From a virus: a stretch of 41,543 bases of DNA. Position 1 is the first letter of the stretch. Each line of letters begins with the position of its first letter. Location of the stretch: the IMG/VR virus record IMGVR_UViG_3300023103_000001, positions 1 to 41,543 of that record; one strand, written 5' to 3'. The position numbers and the translations under genes were made by a program. This document shows positions 26,991-36,591 of this stretch, piece by piece. Under the pieces are notes generated by a model. That model had not been told where the DNA came from and searched no databases. It was given only the letters and a program-made list of their open reading frames with translations.

Positions 26991-28361
26991 ATGACTGAAA
27001 TCCCCCTTGGCCTTTCCGCGATCAAGAGGAAGACCGTTTTTGCTCCGCAAATCCGCGTCGTGAACCTGCTTGCCGAAGAAGCCAAGACCAATCAGTTCAA
27101 CGGTATCGACCACATCCAGCGCCCCGGTCTGGTTCAGTTTTCCGCCGTGGGGACGGGACCTATCCGGGGCGTTTACCGACAAGCCGGAACGTTCAACGGG
27201 GATTTCCTGACTGTCTCGGGGGATCAGTGGTTCAGGGTCGATTTTAACGGCGTAGAGACGCTGCTGGACGACGTTCCCGGCTCATTGCGCACCGTGACCG
27301 CCGCGACCTCTAATCGGGCTATCGTGGTCTCTGACGGGCTGGCTTATTCCACTAACGGAACCACGGTTGTTCAGGTGAGCATGCCTGATGGACGCTTGGT
27401 CGGTTCGGTGGCTCAGCTCAATGGATATTTCATCCTGTCGGAGCTTAACTCGGCGCGTTTCTACTGGATCGAGCCGGGTCAGGTTGATCCTGATGGACTG
27501 TCTTTCGCTACGACGGAATCCACGCCCGGATTTATCGAAAAGATCGAACGGGTGGGCGATGAGCTGTGGTTCCTGAAGCAGGAGGGAATCGAGGTCTGGG
27601 CTCCTACTGGCGATGCCGATCTGCCCTTCCAGCGCGTTCCGGGCCGGAATTATGACAAGGGCTGCAAGAACGGCGATGCCGTATGCCGGTTTGACAACTC
27701 TCTGGCTTGGCCGGGAAATGACAACATCGTCTATAAGGGCGATAACTCTCCGCTGAGAATTTCTGATCACTCGGTCGAAGAGTTCCTTCGCAAAAGCGAC
27801 CCTGCCTCTCTCAGGGCTTGGGCTTTCGCCATTGATGGACATTCCTTGTATTGCCTGACCTCCGATCTCGGTACGCGCGCCTACGACGCCTCCTCTCAGC
27901 AATGGAGCGAATTCCAATCCTACGAACGGCCGTTCTGGAGAGCCCATATTGGTGACATGGGGGATGACTTCACCGTGGCGGGGGATGACGAACTAGGCCT
28001 GCTGTATCGTCTCGATAGCGAGGTTTCCAACGACAACGGCGAACCAATGACGCGCATTCTCGGCGGCGGCGTGGCGGCAAAGGTCCCTATGCGTTGCGAC
28101 TCGCTGAGCCTCTATGCGGTCTCTGGAACCGCGACCGATCCGAACCTGTATCCCCGCGCGCGTATCTCATGGTCGGATAACCTCCAGACCTATGACGATT
28201 GGGTAGATGTTGCCTTGCAGCCTCAGGGGCGATACGGAGAGCCGATCAGGATCAACCGGCTTGGTTCCATCCGCTTTCCCGGCAGGCTCTTTGAGATTCA
28301 GGTAACCGATGATGTGAATATCAACATCTCCGGTCTGGTCATGAACGAGCCGTCGCGCTGA
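26991..28361 (+). CDS. P22 gp10-like tail hub / DNA stabilisation protein
   Basis: The 456-residue protein starts TEIPLGLSAIKRKTVFAPQI and contains repeated beta-propeller-like strands (GTGPIRGVYRQAGTFNGDF, YFILSELNSARFYWIEPG, ERVGDELWFLKQEGIEVW, LAWPGNDNIVYKGDNSPLRI) matching the P22 gp10 family. It forms the hexameric tail ring between the gp4-like adaptor, the needle and the tailspikes. Its end shares an ATG with the next gene. Confidence 0.88.
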   Translation: MTEIPLGLSAIKRKTVFAPQIRVVNLLAEEAKTNQFNGIDHIQRPGLVQFSAVGTGPIRGVYRQAGTFNGDFLTVSGDQWFRVDFNGVETLLDDVPGSLRTVTAATSNRAIVVSDGLAYSTNGTTVVQVSMPDGRLVGSVAQLNGYFILSELNSARFYWIEPGQVDPDGLSFATTESTPGFIEKIERVGDELWFLKQEGIEVWAPTGDADLPFQRVPGRNYDKGCKNGDAVCRFDNSLAWPGNDNIVYKGDNSPLRISDHSVEEFLRKSDPASLRAWAFAIDGHSLYCLTSDLGTRAYDASSQQWSEFQSYERPFWRAHIGDMGDDFTVAGDDELGLLYRLDSEVSNDNGEPMTRILGGGVAAKVPMRCDSLSLYAVSGTATDPNLYPRARISWSDNLQTYDDWVDVALQPQGRYGEPIRINRLGSIRFPGRLFEIQVTDDVNINISGLVMNEPSR

Positions 28362-29092
28362 TGTTCAAGCTTCCTCGCCTTAAGTCCAATCTGGCGATTG
28401 TAAACGCTGCTGGACAAGCGAAAGACTACTTCCTCCGGTTCTGGAACAGCGAAGTCGCGCCCGCTATCGAGAATCAAGAAAAGCGGCAAGACCAGACTGA
28501 TCAGGATTTGGCTGACGCCATCATCATGATCCAAGATACGAATGAGACCATTGAAGGCGTCTTGAACGGGACGATTCCCTTCACAGAGCTTAATGTCCAG
28601 AACAATCAGGTTCGAGCATTCCTCGACAAGACATTTGCTGGCGTTCTTACCGATTATACCGGGCTTGGTACTGGCATTGTCAGAACAAACACAATTCAGA
28701 CTCAGGCTGTAACGAACTACGCATCAGCCTACACGTCAGGTACGATTACGCTAACCGGAACAACGACCTCTACTGTTCAAACGCTGACGTACACCAGTAC
28801 GGGGACGCGTCTGAATGTTCGGATCAACTTCTATCTGACGGTATGGCATCCGGCGGCGGGTGGCATTCAGGCGATTGTGACTATCACCCGGACCGGGGTA
28901 GCGAATATCTTCACTCAGACCTTTGACGCAGTGAACGGTGATTTGCTTCAGGGGTGGCAAACTATCGAGATCGAAGATAATCCGCCCGCAGGAACCTGCA
29001 CCTATGCAGCAGAGGTTACGCTGACGAACAACGGGGCTGCGACACAAACCGCTCAATCAAGATTCATGGGTGTGACGGAGCTTAAGCGATGA
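28361..29092 (+). CDS. Tail needle-like protein (P22 gp26 position), 243 aa
   Basis: The N-terminal 90 residues are helical (SNLAIVNAAGQAKDYFLRFW, KRQDQTDQDLADAIIMIQDT, NETIEGVLN), as needed for a trimeric coiled coil docking into gp10; the rest is a Thr-rich beta domain (TITLTGTTTSTVQTLTYTST). Its length is close to P22 gp26 (233 aa) and it lies directly after the gp10-like gene. Direct sequence identity to gp26 is not evident, so this is a positional and structural call. Confidence 0.6.
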   Translation: MFKLPRLKSNLAIVNAAGQAKDYFLRFWNSEVAPAIENQEKRQDQTDQDLADAIIMIQDTNETIEGVLNGTIPFTELNVQNNQVRAFLDKTFAGVLTDYTGLGTGIVRTNTIQTQAVTNYASAYTSGTITLTGTTTSTVQTLTYTSTGTRLNVRINFYLTVWHPAAGGIQAIVTITRTGVANIFTQTFDAVNGDLLQGWQTIEIEDNPPAGTCTYAAEVTLTNNGAATQTAQSRFMGVTELKR

Positions 29093-29328
29093 GAGCTGTT
29101 ATTATCGACTCTGGGGGGGTTATCCTTCGCACCATCTCTTCCCCTCCTGAGTTGTTCGGTATTCAGGCCGCAATGGGCGAGAGCGTGTTTGCTCTCACGA
29201 ATGATGATGGAGCGTCTATTGATGACGCGAACGTTGTCGTTTCGGAGGAAGGTTCTTTTGAAGCTGCTCCGGGGGCTCCTATGGATACCTCTATCCCGTC
29301 GAGTCCTTTGGAGCTTGTAGCGGTATGA
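29089..29328 (+). CDS. Uncharacterised small protein, 79 aa
   Basis: The sequence (MRAVIIDSGGVILRTISSPP, FGIQAAMGESVFALTNDDGA) is acidic at the C-terminus and has no membrane segment. It overlaps the genes on both sides by four bases. It may be a tail-fibre assembly or small virion protein. Family not recognised. Confidence 0.6.
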   Translation: MRAVIIDSGGVILRTISSPPELFGIQAAMGESVFALTNDDGASIDDANVVVSEEGSFEAAPGAPMDTSIPSSPLELVAV

Positions 29329-29777
29329 TCTGTCGTGACGTTACATGGTGGGATCACATCGCTTCTCATCCAGAGGTTTCGCCTCACATCTTTATGGATC
29401 GGGACCCAACGTCTCTTGGGGTTCTGATAGACAATCCAGCTAACCTTCCGCTCAGGTCTGAGCATGGAGGGGTTATCCTCATTGCGATGGATGCTTTCGG
29501 CTTGGTCAGGGAGATGCACACTCTGTATTCCCCCGAGGGCTGGGGACGTGAAGTGGCCATGAATGGGAAGCTTTTCATGAGGGAGGCTTTCCTGACCACA
29601 CAAGTTCTCTTCACGCATGAGCAAGAAGGAAATTGGAGGTCGAAGCCGCCTCGCTCTCATGGGTGGAAAGAGTGTAGCGAATACTGCTATGTTGATCTGC
29701 CAAAACGGCTTAAGCTTTGGATGCTCACTCGCGAGGCCTTCTTCGCATCGCCCGTAGGACGTAAACTATGCCAGTAG
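29325..29777 (+). CDS. P22 gp14-like (DUF2824-type) protein, 150 aa
   Basis: The product resembles the DUF2824/gp14 group with a GNAT-like layout: WWDHIASHPEVSPHIFMD at the start, GGVILIAMDAFGLVREMHTL, then GWGREVAMNGKLFMREAFL and PPRSHGWKECSEY near the end. P22 gp14 lies at the same place, before gp7, gp20 and gp16, and is needed for full infectivity. No acetyltransferase activity is shown for the phage proteins. Confidence 0.65.
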   Translation: MICRDVTWWDHIASHPEVSPHIFMDRDPTSLGVLIDNPANLPLRSEHGGVILIAMDAFGLVREMHTLYSPEGWGREVAMNGKLFMREAFLTTQVLFTHEQEGNWRSKPPRSHGWKECSEYCYVDLPKRLKLWMLTREAFFASPVGRKLCQ

Positions 29778-30400
29778 TCGCAGCAGCAGCAATCGGAGCC
29801 GTAGGTGCTGGCGTCGCCGCAAACTCTGCTTCCAAAGCCCAGAAATCAGCCGCTAACGCCGTACAGCAGTCCACGGATGCGGCAACTGCTGAACAGGCGC
29901 GTCAGTATAACCTTTCCCGTCAAGACAATGCTCCGTGGCTTCAGGCGGGTCAGGGCGCGCTTGCTGATCTGGGCAAGCTGAACAGCGGAGACCTTTCGGG
30001 GTTCAACGCGTCGCCTGATTATAACTTCCGGCAAAACGAACAGGCGCGGGCTCTGACGGCACGGAATGCGGCTCTGGGTATTCAGGACTCGGGTGCTGCT
30101 CAAAGGTCTGCGCTGAAATACAGCGGAAATCTGGCCTCCGGTGAGTTCAGCAACTACGCCAATCGTCTCTCTGCTCTGGCTGGAGTAGGTCAGACGGCGG
30201 CGGGTCAGAACCAAGCGCTGGGGACCAACTATGCGAACGCCATCACGGGCATTCAGCAAAACAACGGTCAATCCCTTGCATCGAGCTATCAGAACCAAGG
30301 CGCGATCAACGGCGGCCTTGCGCAGAACATTGCGGGCATCGGCGCGGGGCTAGCGAATGGCTACGGTACGCAGTGGAACCTTAACGGTCTGATCCGGTAA
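29768..30400 (+). CDS. P22 gp7-like ejection protein, 210 aa
   Basis: An Ala-rich hydrophobic N-terminus (PVVAAAAIGAVGAGVAANSA) leads into Gln/Asn/Ala-rich repeats (QYNLSRQDNAPWLQAGQGAL, PDYNFRQNEQARALTARNAA, NLASGEFSNYANRLSALAG), the style of internal virion proteins that leave the head with the DNA. P22 gp7 has 229 residues and the same position. It would help build the channel across the cell envelope. Confidence 0.8.
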   Translation: MPVVAAAAIGAVGAGVAANSASKAQKSAANAVQQSTDAATAEQARQYNLSRQDNAPWLQAGQGALADLGKLNSGDLSGFNASPDYNFRQNEQARALTARNAALGIQDSGAAQRSALKYSGNLASGEFSNYANRLSALAGVGQTAAGQNQALGTNYANAITGIQQNNGQSLASSYQNQGAINGGLAQNIAGIGAGLANGYGTQWNLNGLIR

Positions 30401-32157
30401 TGGCGCAACAGTACGATTTCCTCGGGGGAGTGCAGTCCGGCCAAAACTGGATTGATGGTCTGTTTGCACAGCAGGCTCAGCGTCAGGCTGGGTCTCAGCT
30501 TGCGGCGGGTAACACCCAAGGCGCGTCTCAATCACTTTACCGGGCTGGAGACCTTAACGGTGGCCGTCAGGTCCAGCAGAACGCTATTGCCGATCAGACA
30601 GCGGCTCAAGCGCGCACTTTGGCGCAGCAGCAACAAGACATCGGCGTCTATCGGAATGCCATTCGAGCCGTAAAGACCGGCGCTCAGCAAGACGGTACGC
30701 GCGGGGCTGTTGAGGTCTTCGATTCTCTGGTTCCCGGACTGCGCCTTACGGGAATGACCACTGAACAGGAAGGCCAGCTTCGCACGGCACTCGCGGCTGA
30801 TCCTGAGGGTGCTATCACTGCTCTAGACAATGCGATCAACCAGCATGAACTAAGTTTCCAGAAGACCGGCGACACGCTCCGGGTATTTGAGGAAGGCAAT
30901 CCTAATCAGATTGCGCAATACGACGCTCCTGCGCCTGACTACACGTTGGGAACGACGCGCTTCAACGGACGGAATCAACCTGTCGCCCAAGGGTATGTTG
31001 CGCCTCAGATTATTCAACAAGACCCAACAAAAAACGTTCTTCAGGTCACTCCAGGCGCTGCGGCGGGTCCCGTAGGCGGGGCTGTAGATGTCGCTGGCGT
31101 AATCACTCAGTCTGTTCCCGGGGCGCGTCTCACAAGCGGACTGAGGACCACCGAACAAAACCGTGGCGCGGGAGGGCAGCCCAATAGTTACCATCTGACG
31201 GGCCACGCCGTAGACTTTGTCCCCCCCGTAGGAACCACCGTCGCTCAGGTTCGTCAGCAGCTTGAACAGGCTGGTGTGGATGTTGCCGAACTTCTGGACG
31301 AAGGCGACCATTTCCATGTCGCGTGGCGTGGCGGAAACGCAGCCCCTAATATCGGTCGCGGCGAAGGGACGCAGGTTTTGGCTGCTGCGAGCCAAGGATC
31401 GACCGGGGGAAATATCTTGTCTCCCGAAGAAGTCTCTGCGGCAGGACTCGCGCCGGGGACGGTAGCTCAGCGCTCCACTACCGGACAGATTAGCATCCTT
31501 CAGGCCGCTCCCGGTCAGGGCCGTCAAGGGAATCCGACAGAGGCTCAGAACAAGGACTCGTTCAACGCAAACCGTATGTCGCGCGCAGGCGCGATTATTA
31601 ACGGTCTGGAGAACAATAACTACGACTTTGGGCGTGCGAGACTTGGCGGACAACTGACGGAAAACTATCGTCGGTATGACGCTGCTGCTCAAGAGTGGAC
31701 GGATTCCATCCTGCGTCTGACGACTGGAGCAGCAGCTACCGCCGACGAAGTCGCCAGCAACAGGCGCTCATATTTCCCTGAGCCGGGAGATTCTCGTGCC
31801 GTTCGCGAGCAGAAGCGCCGTCAGCGAGAAGCTGTAGAGCGTGACGCTTTGGCTCGCGGTCAGGGCGGCCGTTCTGATACGTCTCAAGCGCAGACTTCTC
31901 CTGTTTCTCAACCCAATCAGAGAACCCGCCAGACCAATGCACCGGGAATTCCATTCAATCTTGCGCAGCCTCAGCTTCAGGCGCGTCAGAGGTTGCTTCA
32001 AAGCGGGGCTAATCCACGTTCTCCTGTGGGCTCAGCGCTGAACCCTCGTTATATAAATCCGTCTGATGAGCGCGGCTCGTGGGCCAATGTTCGTGAGGGC
32101 GAGTTCTACGTCAATCCGCAAGGCGAGATTCTTCGTCGCGGTCCCCGGAGGCGCTAA
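30400..32157 (+). CDS. gp20-position ejection protein with embedded M15 peptidase
   Basis: The 585-residue protein starts with a Gln/Ala-rich helical region and has, at residues 240-312, an M15 (D-Ala-D-Ala carboxypeptidase type) zinc peptidase signature: SGLRTTEQNR, SYHLTGHAVDF (His265, Asp272) and EGDHFHVAW (Glu301, His304, His306). The rest, including the Gln/Arg-rich C-terminus, fits an internal ejection protein in the P22 gp20 slot. It probably cuts peptidoglycan cross-links as the DNA enters. P22 gp20 has no such domain. Confidence 0.85.
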   Translation: MAQQYDFLGGVQSGQNWIDGLFAQQAQRQAGSQLAAGNTQGASQSLYRAGDLNGGRQVQQNAIADQTAAQARTLAQQQQDIGVYRNAIRAVKTGAQQDGTRGAVEVFDSLVPGLRLTGMTTEQEGQLRTALAADPEGAITALDNAINQHELSFQKTGDTLRVFEEGNPNQIAQYDAPAPDYTLGTTRFNGRNQPVAQGYVAPQIIQQDPTKNVLQVTPGAAAGPVGGAVDVAGVITQSVPGARLTSGLRTTEQNRGAGGQPNSYHLTGHAVDFVPPVGTTVAQVRQQLEQAGVDVAELLDEGDHFHVAWRGGNAAPNIGRGEGTQVLAAASQGSTGGNILSPEEVSAAGLAPGTVAQRSTTGQISILQAAPGQGRQGNPTEAQNKDSFNANRMSRAGAIINGLENNNYDFGRARLGGQLTENYRRYDAAAQEWTDSILRLTTGAAATADEVASNRRSYFPEPGDSRAVREQKRRQREAVERDALARGQGGRSDTSQAQTSPVSQPNQRTRQTNAPGIPFNLAQPQLQARQRLLQSGANPRSPVGSALNPRYINPSDERGSWANVREGEFYVNPQGEILRRGPRRR

Positions 32158-34142
32158 TGGCACAAGACCTTTACGCCGCTGATCGGAACTACACGAAACA
32201 GCTTCCTCCGGACCAAACCCCTGAGGCGGTTCTTGCGCGTTATCGCGCTGCGCACCCGGAAGACCCGAACGCTACGGTCGCCCTTCCCGGTGATGCCGAA
32301 TACCAAGGCCAAGCGCAGTTCGATCCTCGGGCTCAGGCCTATGTGAAGGACCGCCCTCTAACAGAGTCGCAAATCCGCGCTCAGGCTGAGGCTGACCGTC
32401 GCCTGACGACAAACGGAGACAACGCGGCTCGGGAAAATGCTCTAATGCAGGGCGTTCTTCTGGGCGGCGCGGATGAGCTTGGAGGCCGCGCCGCACAAGC
32501 AGGCCAGATGATTACCAATCTCAGCCGCCAGCTTCAGGGCTTGCCGATTGAGGTTAACTCGTCTGATCTGAATGACGCGTATGTCACCACCTTCCGCCAA
32601 CAGCAGGGGGATTTCGCTCAAGCCCACCCGGTGCAGTCGATTGGCCTGAACATCGCGGGAGGCGCTCTGACGGGCGGTGCGTCACTAGGCGCTGGCCTTC
32701 CGGCGGCTATTGGTACGGGAGCAGCTTATGGGGGCGTATCGGGCCTCAATAACGGAACAGGTTCGTTTGCCGACCGGCTGCCGGGGGCCGTAGCTGGCGC
32801 GGTAGTTGGGGGCGCTACAGGCGGCGCGGTGCAGGGCATTGCGCAAGCTGCTCAACGAGGTTCGCAAGGCTTCGCACAACGACTCTCGGGTATTTCCGGA
32901 GGAACGCCTACGGGGCGCGCGGGAGATGTTCGAACGCTGCTGGACAGCGGGGTCTCGCTCACGCCGGGGCAACGTATGGGTGGGGTGGTTCAGAACGTGG
33001 AGAACCTCGCTCAGCGCGCTCCTATTCTTGGCCCTGCAATCCGTGGGGCTCGCCAGAGGGGGTCGGAAAGCCTTAATCGTGCTGTGGGCTTGAGGGCTCT
33101 GGACAATATCGACCAAGGGATTCCTGCATCTGTGTCGCCCGGATCAGATATGGTTGGGTATGTTCAACGGCAACTTGGGAGTGAGTTTGAGCGAGGATAT
33201 TCGATGGTGCCTGATTTCGTTCCTGACGAGTCCCTTACCAACGGCCTGAGAGAAATTGCAGCAGCGAAGGCAGACCTTCCGCCTGAGATCGGTCGGCAGT
33301 TCGATAATATCATCAACTCTCGTCTTGAGCGCCTGACGGGAAGTGCTGTCAGTGGGCGCAGTGTAGGCGCTATTCGCAGCGAGCTTAATACGCTGGCTTC
33401 CGGATACTTGAAATCTCAAGACCCCGCTCAACAAGGTCTGGGCCGTATGATTTCTGGGGTTGCGGACGAGCTTGATAACGCCATTGCGCGTCAAAGCCCT
33501 GAGGCCGGGGCCGTTCTGGATAAAGCCCGTCAGGGCTATGCCGATTATATCCGTCTGGAGCGAGCCTCTACTGCAGCGAATGGAAACAGCTTCTCTCCGG
33601 GGCAGCTTTCTTCAGCGGTTCGCACATCTGACGGATCGGTACGCCGTGGCGCAGTAGCGCGTGGTGAGGCTCGTCTTCAAGACTTGTCGCGAGCCGCGTC
33701 AAACATCATGCCCGATGCGTTCGGGAACCCCGGCACGGCAGACGCAATCGGTCTTGGCGCTCTGGGAACAGGTCTGGTCACGGAGCCGGTTACTACGGCT
33801 GCGGTAGCTACGGGGCTGGGCGGAGCGGCGGTCCCTTATCTCATGATGGGCCGAAAGATTGTCGAACGCCTTCCTTCTAGCGCAACCGCTCGTGAAGTCG
33901 GTGCGGCGATTGACGGCGTCGAGGGCGCTGCTGAAGCTCTAGGCGTTGAGTCCGGCTTGGCTATTGAGCAGATCGCTCAGGCCGCCAACGACGCAACTGC
34001 GATGGGGCAGCCCGTACCTCGTGCCGCAAGGCAACTGCTAGACCGCGCCCGGAATACGTTGAGCGCAAACGACCCGCTTGTTCCCTACCTTGAGCGCCTT
34101 CTTTTGCCATCTCGCGCCGCAGCAGAAGAAGACCAACAATGA
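32157..34142 (+). CDS. P22 gp16-like ejection protein, 661 aa
   Basis: The N-terminus is polar (DPRAQAYVKDRPLTESQIRA); residues about 100-220 include Gly/Ala-rich membrane-active stretches (ALMQGVLLGGADELGGRAAQ, PAAIGTGAAYGGVSGL, AVAGAVVGGATGGAVQGIAQ), followed by a long helical part. Position after gp7- and gp20-like genes and before the tailspike fits gp16, the last ejected protein. Sequence identity to P22 gp16 is not evident. Confidence 0.7.
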   Translation: MAQDLYAADRNYTKQLPPDQTPEAVLARYRAAHPEDPNATVALPGDAEYQGQAQFDPRAQAYVKDRPLTESQIRAQAEADRRLTTNGDNAARENALMQGVLLGGADELGGRAAQAGQMITNLSRQLQGLPIEVNSSDLNDAYVTTFRQQQGDFAQAHPVQSIGLNIAGGALTGGASLGAGLPAAIGTGAAYGGVSGLNNGTGSFADRLPGAVAGAVVGGATGGAVQGIAQAAQRGSQGFAQRLSGISGGTPTGRAGDVRTLLDSGVSLTPGQRMGGVVQNVENLAQRAPILGPAIRGARQRGSESLNRAVGLRALDNIDQGIPASVSPGSDMVGYVQRQLGSEFERGYSMVPDFVPDESLTNGLREIAAAKADLPPEIGRQFDNIINSRLERLTGSAVSGRSVGAIRSELNTLASGYLKSQDPAQQGLGRMISGVADELDNAIARQSPEAGAVLDKARQGYADYIRLERASTAANGNSFSPGQLSSAVRTSDGSVRRGAVARGEARLQDLSRAASNIMPDAFGNPGTADAIGLGALGTGLVTEPVTTAAVATGLGGAAVPYLMMGRKIVERLPSSATAREVGAAIDGVEGAAEALGVESGLAIEQIAQAANDATAMGQPVPRAARQLLDRARNTLSANDPLVPYLERLLLPSRAAAEEDQQ

Positions 34143-34210
34143 CTATGGACAAGGTGACAGAATGCGCGCTTTGCCATAAAGCAAACATCAGAAAGAATCG
34201 GGGCAAATAG
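34139..34210 (+). CDS. 23-residue CxxC peptide
   Basis: This tiny ORF (MTMDKVTECALCHKANIRKN) overlaps the previous stop as ATGA, and its TAG overlaps the tailspike GTG (TAGTG). The CALCH motif could bind metal. It may also serve mainly to couple tailspike translation to the upstream gene. Confidence 0.45.
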   Translation: MTMDKVTECALCHKANIRKNRGK

Positions 34211-36375
34211 TGGCTGCTGGACGTATCGTTCTCCCACCGTACTTTCCGACCAGAGACACGGATGGTTATCCGGTTTCTGGCGCGAAGCTGTATGTCTATC
34301 AGAATAACACGACTACGCTGGTTCCTGTATATTCTGGAGACGACCTTTACACGCCTATCGCCAATCCGGTTCTGGCAAATGCCTCGGGCCAGTTTCCTGC
34401 AATCTGGGCGGAAGCGGGAACGGAAGAAGACCCGGTTCTGTATTCTATCGCAGTTACGGATGCTGACGGGGCCGCACCCGGTCGTCCTTCAGTGTTCGAT
34501 GACTACAGACCGTCCGTAGATTTTGAGACTGCTACGCTCGCGCTGGTGGAGTCCTACGCGGACCAAGTCGCTATTGATGCGGCGGAATCTGCGGTCAATG
34601 CCGGTCTTGCAGAAGACGCCTATCAAGACATTGTGGACTTTGCATCTGGCTCTCCAGAAGCCGCCTCAATCGCCAACAAGGCGAACTTGACGGGTAACAA
34701 TCTCGGCGCTCAGACACAGGCGTTCGTGCAGGCTTTGGGGAGCTTCCCCTCCCGGACCGTGGCCGCGAGTTCGCTTGTTGCTGCGGTTCTCACGACTATC
34801 ACGCTCTATGGGTATGCCGCCGCCGGGGATTGGGGTGATCCGGTTGATTATGTCCGCAACGGGTCAAATCCGGGCAACAACGCCGGGTTTCAGACCCTGG
34901 ACGGCCAGTGGTGGAGGCCGTCGGTCAATGAGCTTAAGCCAGAGATTCACGGCGCTGTAGGCAACGGCTCCACAGACGACAGCACCGCATGGCAGAACTG
35001 TGTCAACTACGCCTCTGTTGTCCGGAAGCAAGTTAGGCCTCTTTCGCGCTCTTATGCTATCGGCACGACGGTTTCTATTCCTGCTGGCGTCGTGGTTGAC
35101 GGTCAGGGTCGGTATGACACCGGGACCGTTTTCATCTCTACTTCTGCATCAGGGACGGTGTTCTCGGCTGGTGGGGATTTTGTTCGCCTAACCAACTTCC
35201 AGCTTCGCTCTGCGACTGCCAAAACCGGCGGGGCGTATGTCGAGCTGAACGGTCGGTCTAACTGCTATATTGCAGATTTCGATATGTACAACGGCTTTAC
35301 AGGCGTTGACATCAAAGGAACTGGCGCAAGTTTCAACCACGTCTCTAACGGCAAGTTCAACACCTTCAAGTCAGCGACCGGGATTTGTATCCGTCTGGAT
35401 ACGAATGGCGTCGGTAATCTGGCGACGTTCTGTAACTCAGAACACAACCCTGCTGGAAAGCCTCTCGCAAACATCGCTATTTACTCTTGCGGTGACTTCA
35501 CTTCGGTAGAGTGCAATTGGCTTCAGGCCTTGAAGTGCGCCTATCTCTCTGCGGCGACCGGCAAGAACATTTCCTCCGTCAAGTTCCTTGGCGGGTATCT
35601 CGATAGCTCGGTCTGCGCTCTGTACGCCGAGGGCCTCGGAGGCAATATCGTTCGTTGCTCTGTTACTCAGGGCTGGAACGGTGGTGGATCGATTGTCGGC
35701 GGTGGCGATGGGGTTATCCTGCGCAATACCGGGGGCGGGGTTTGCGATGGCTTCGATTTCGTCCGCTGTGAATTTCCTCTGGTCACCAATGGCGTTGATT
35801 TCGATGCCGGATGGAAGAACGTCCACGTCTCGGAAAGTTCGCTAACTCAGGCGTCCGGATCGGCCTTTGTGGCCGGTAATGGCGCTACCGACTTCTCTAT
35901 CTGCGATTCCATCATCGGCCCAGCTGACGGGCTTCTAGGGAACCTGATCGGGGTCAACATTGGAACTGGCTGTAATCGCTACAAGGTCAACGATAATACC
36001 ATTATTGGTAACACGACCGAGTTCGTAAACGGCTCGCCGAATGCGACCATCAGAAGCGTTCTCGGGAACATCGGAATTCGCGATGAACTGCGGCTAGGTT
36101 CCGGGGTTGCAGGGGAGACCTACACCAAAGCGCGCCGGGCTGCTGACGGCTTCCTGACGACCACGCCTGAGCAAAACGGCAACAACGGCTATGACCGGGA
36201 AATCCGTTTTGGAGGCACGACCTACACCGGGGATCGCGTCTCTGAACCTGCTGCGAACGAAACGGCTCACTGGGCTCTGCTGAACCTCGCTGGCGTCTAT
36301 ACGCTCAAGCGTATTACTGTAGGCGCTGCTGATAGTGGCGGTGCTGGATTCCGGATGTTGAGGGTGACCAACTGA
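34210..36375 (+). CDS. Tailspike protein with P22-type head-binding domain
   Basis: The 721-residue protein starts at GTG 34210. Residues 1-105 form the P22 tailspike N-terminal domain (AGRIVLPPYFPTRDTDGYPV, SGAKLYVYQNNTTTLVPVYS, VFDDYRPS) that docks onto the gp10 hub. From about residue 240 comes a right-handed beta-helix of pectate-lyase type (HGAVGNGSTDDSTAWQNCVN, PAGVVVDGQGRYDTG, FLGGYLDSSVCALYAEGLGG), which normally binds and cuts or modifies surface polysaccharide. This protein is the likely main host-range determinant. Confidence 0.9.
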   Translation: MAAGRIVLPPYFPTRDTDGYPVSGAKLYVYQNNTTTLVPVYSGDDLYTPIANPVLANASGQFPAIWAEAGTEEDPVLYSIAVTDADGAAPGRPSVFDDYRPSVDFETATLALVESYADQVAIDAAESAVNAGLAEDAYQDIVDFASGSPEAASIANKANLTGNNLGAQTQAFVQALGSFPSRTVAASSLVAAVLTTITLYGYAAAGDWGDPVDYVRNGSNPGNNAGFQTLDGQWWRPSVNELKPEIHGAVGNGSTDDSTAWQNCVNYASVVRKQVRPLSRSYAIGTTVSIPAGVVVDGQGRYDTGTVFISTSASGTVFSAGGDFVRLTNFQLRSATAKTGGAYVELNGRSNCYIADFDMYNGFTGVDIKGTGASFNHVSNGKFNTFKSATGICIRLDTNGVGNLATFCNSEHNPAGKPLANIAIYSCGDFTSVECNWLQALKCAYLSAATGKNISSVKFLGGYLDSSVCALYAEGLGGNIVRCSVTQGWNGGGSIVGGGDGVILRNTGGGVCDGFDFVRCEFPLVTNGVDFDAGWKNVHVSESSLTQASGSAFVAGNGATDFSICDSIIGPADGLLGNLIGVNIGTGCNRYKVNDNTIIGNTTEFVNGSPNATIRSVLGNIGIRDELRLGSGVAGETYTKARRAADGFLTTTPEQNGNNGYDREIRFGGTTYTGDRVSEPAANETAHWALLNLAGVYTLKRITVGAADSGGAGFRMLRVTN

Positions 36376-36476
36376 TGAAAAAACCTGCTAAAATGGCTCC
36401 GGTCCGCATGACTACAGGTCGCGGGCCGATTGATAAGCCTCCCCCCAAGCCCACCAAACCTAAAAAGGGTTACTAA
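36375..36476 (+). CDS. 33-residue basic Pro-rich protein
   Basis: The product (MKKPAKMAPVRMTTGRGPID then KPPPKPTKPKKGY) shares GPID-x-PPP-x-P with the next gene. TGATG overlap with the tailspike stop suggests coupling. Function unknown. Confidence 0.5.
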   Translation: MKKPAKMAPVRMTTGRGPIDKPPPKPTKPKKGY

Positions 36477-36477
36477 A

Positions 36478-36591
36478 ATGCCTGACGAAGGCCCGATTGA
36501 CGAACCTCCCCCGCCGCCCAAATGCCCGATCTGCGGGAAGCCTCTGTCTCAGGGGAATCATGATCACCAGTCCGGTCCTGAAGGTCCGTAG
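36478..36591 (+). CDS. 37-residue CxxC zinc-knuckle protein
   Basis: The product (MPDEGPIDEPPPPPKCPICG) has one CPIC motif and an NHDHQ tail. It shares the GPID-x-PPP module with the preceding mini-gene but is acidic where that one is basic, so the pair may interact. Function unknown. Confidence 0.5.
   Translation: MPDEGPIDEPPPPPKCPICGKPLSQGNHDHQSGPEGP

Noticed and set aside
30850-31692. 280-codon ORF on the minus strand
   Set aside because: It is antisense to the ejection protein that carries the M15 signature; composition is unlike a protein.
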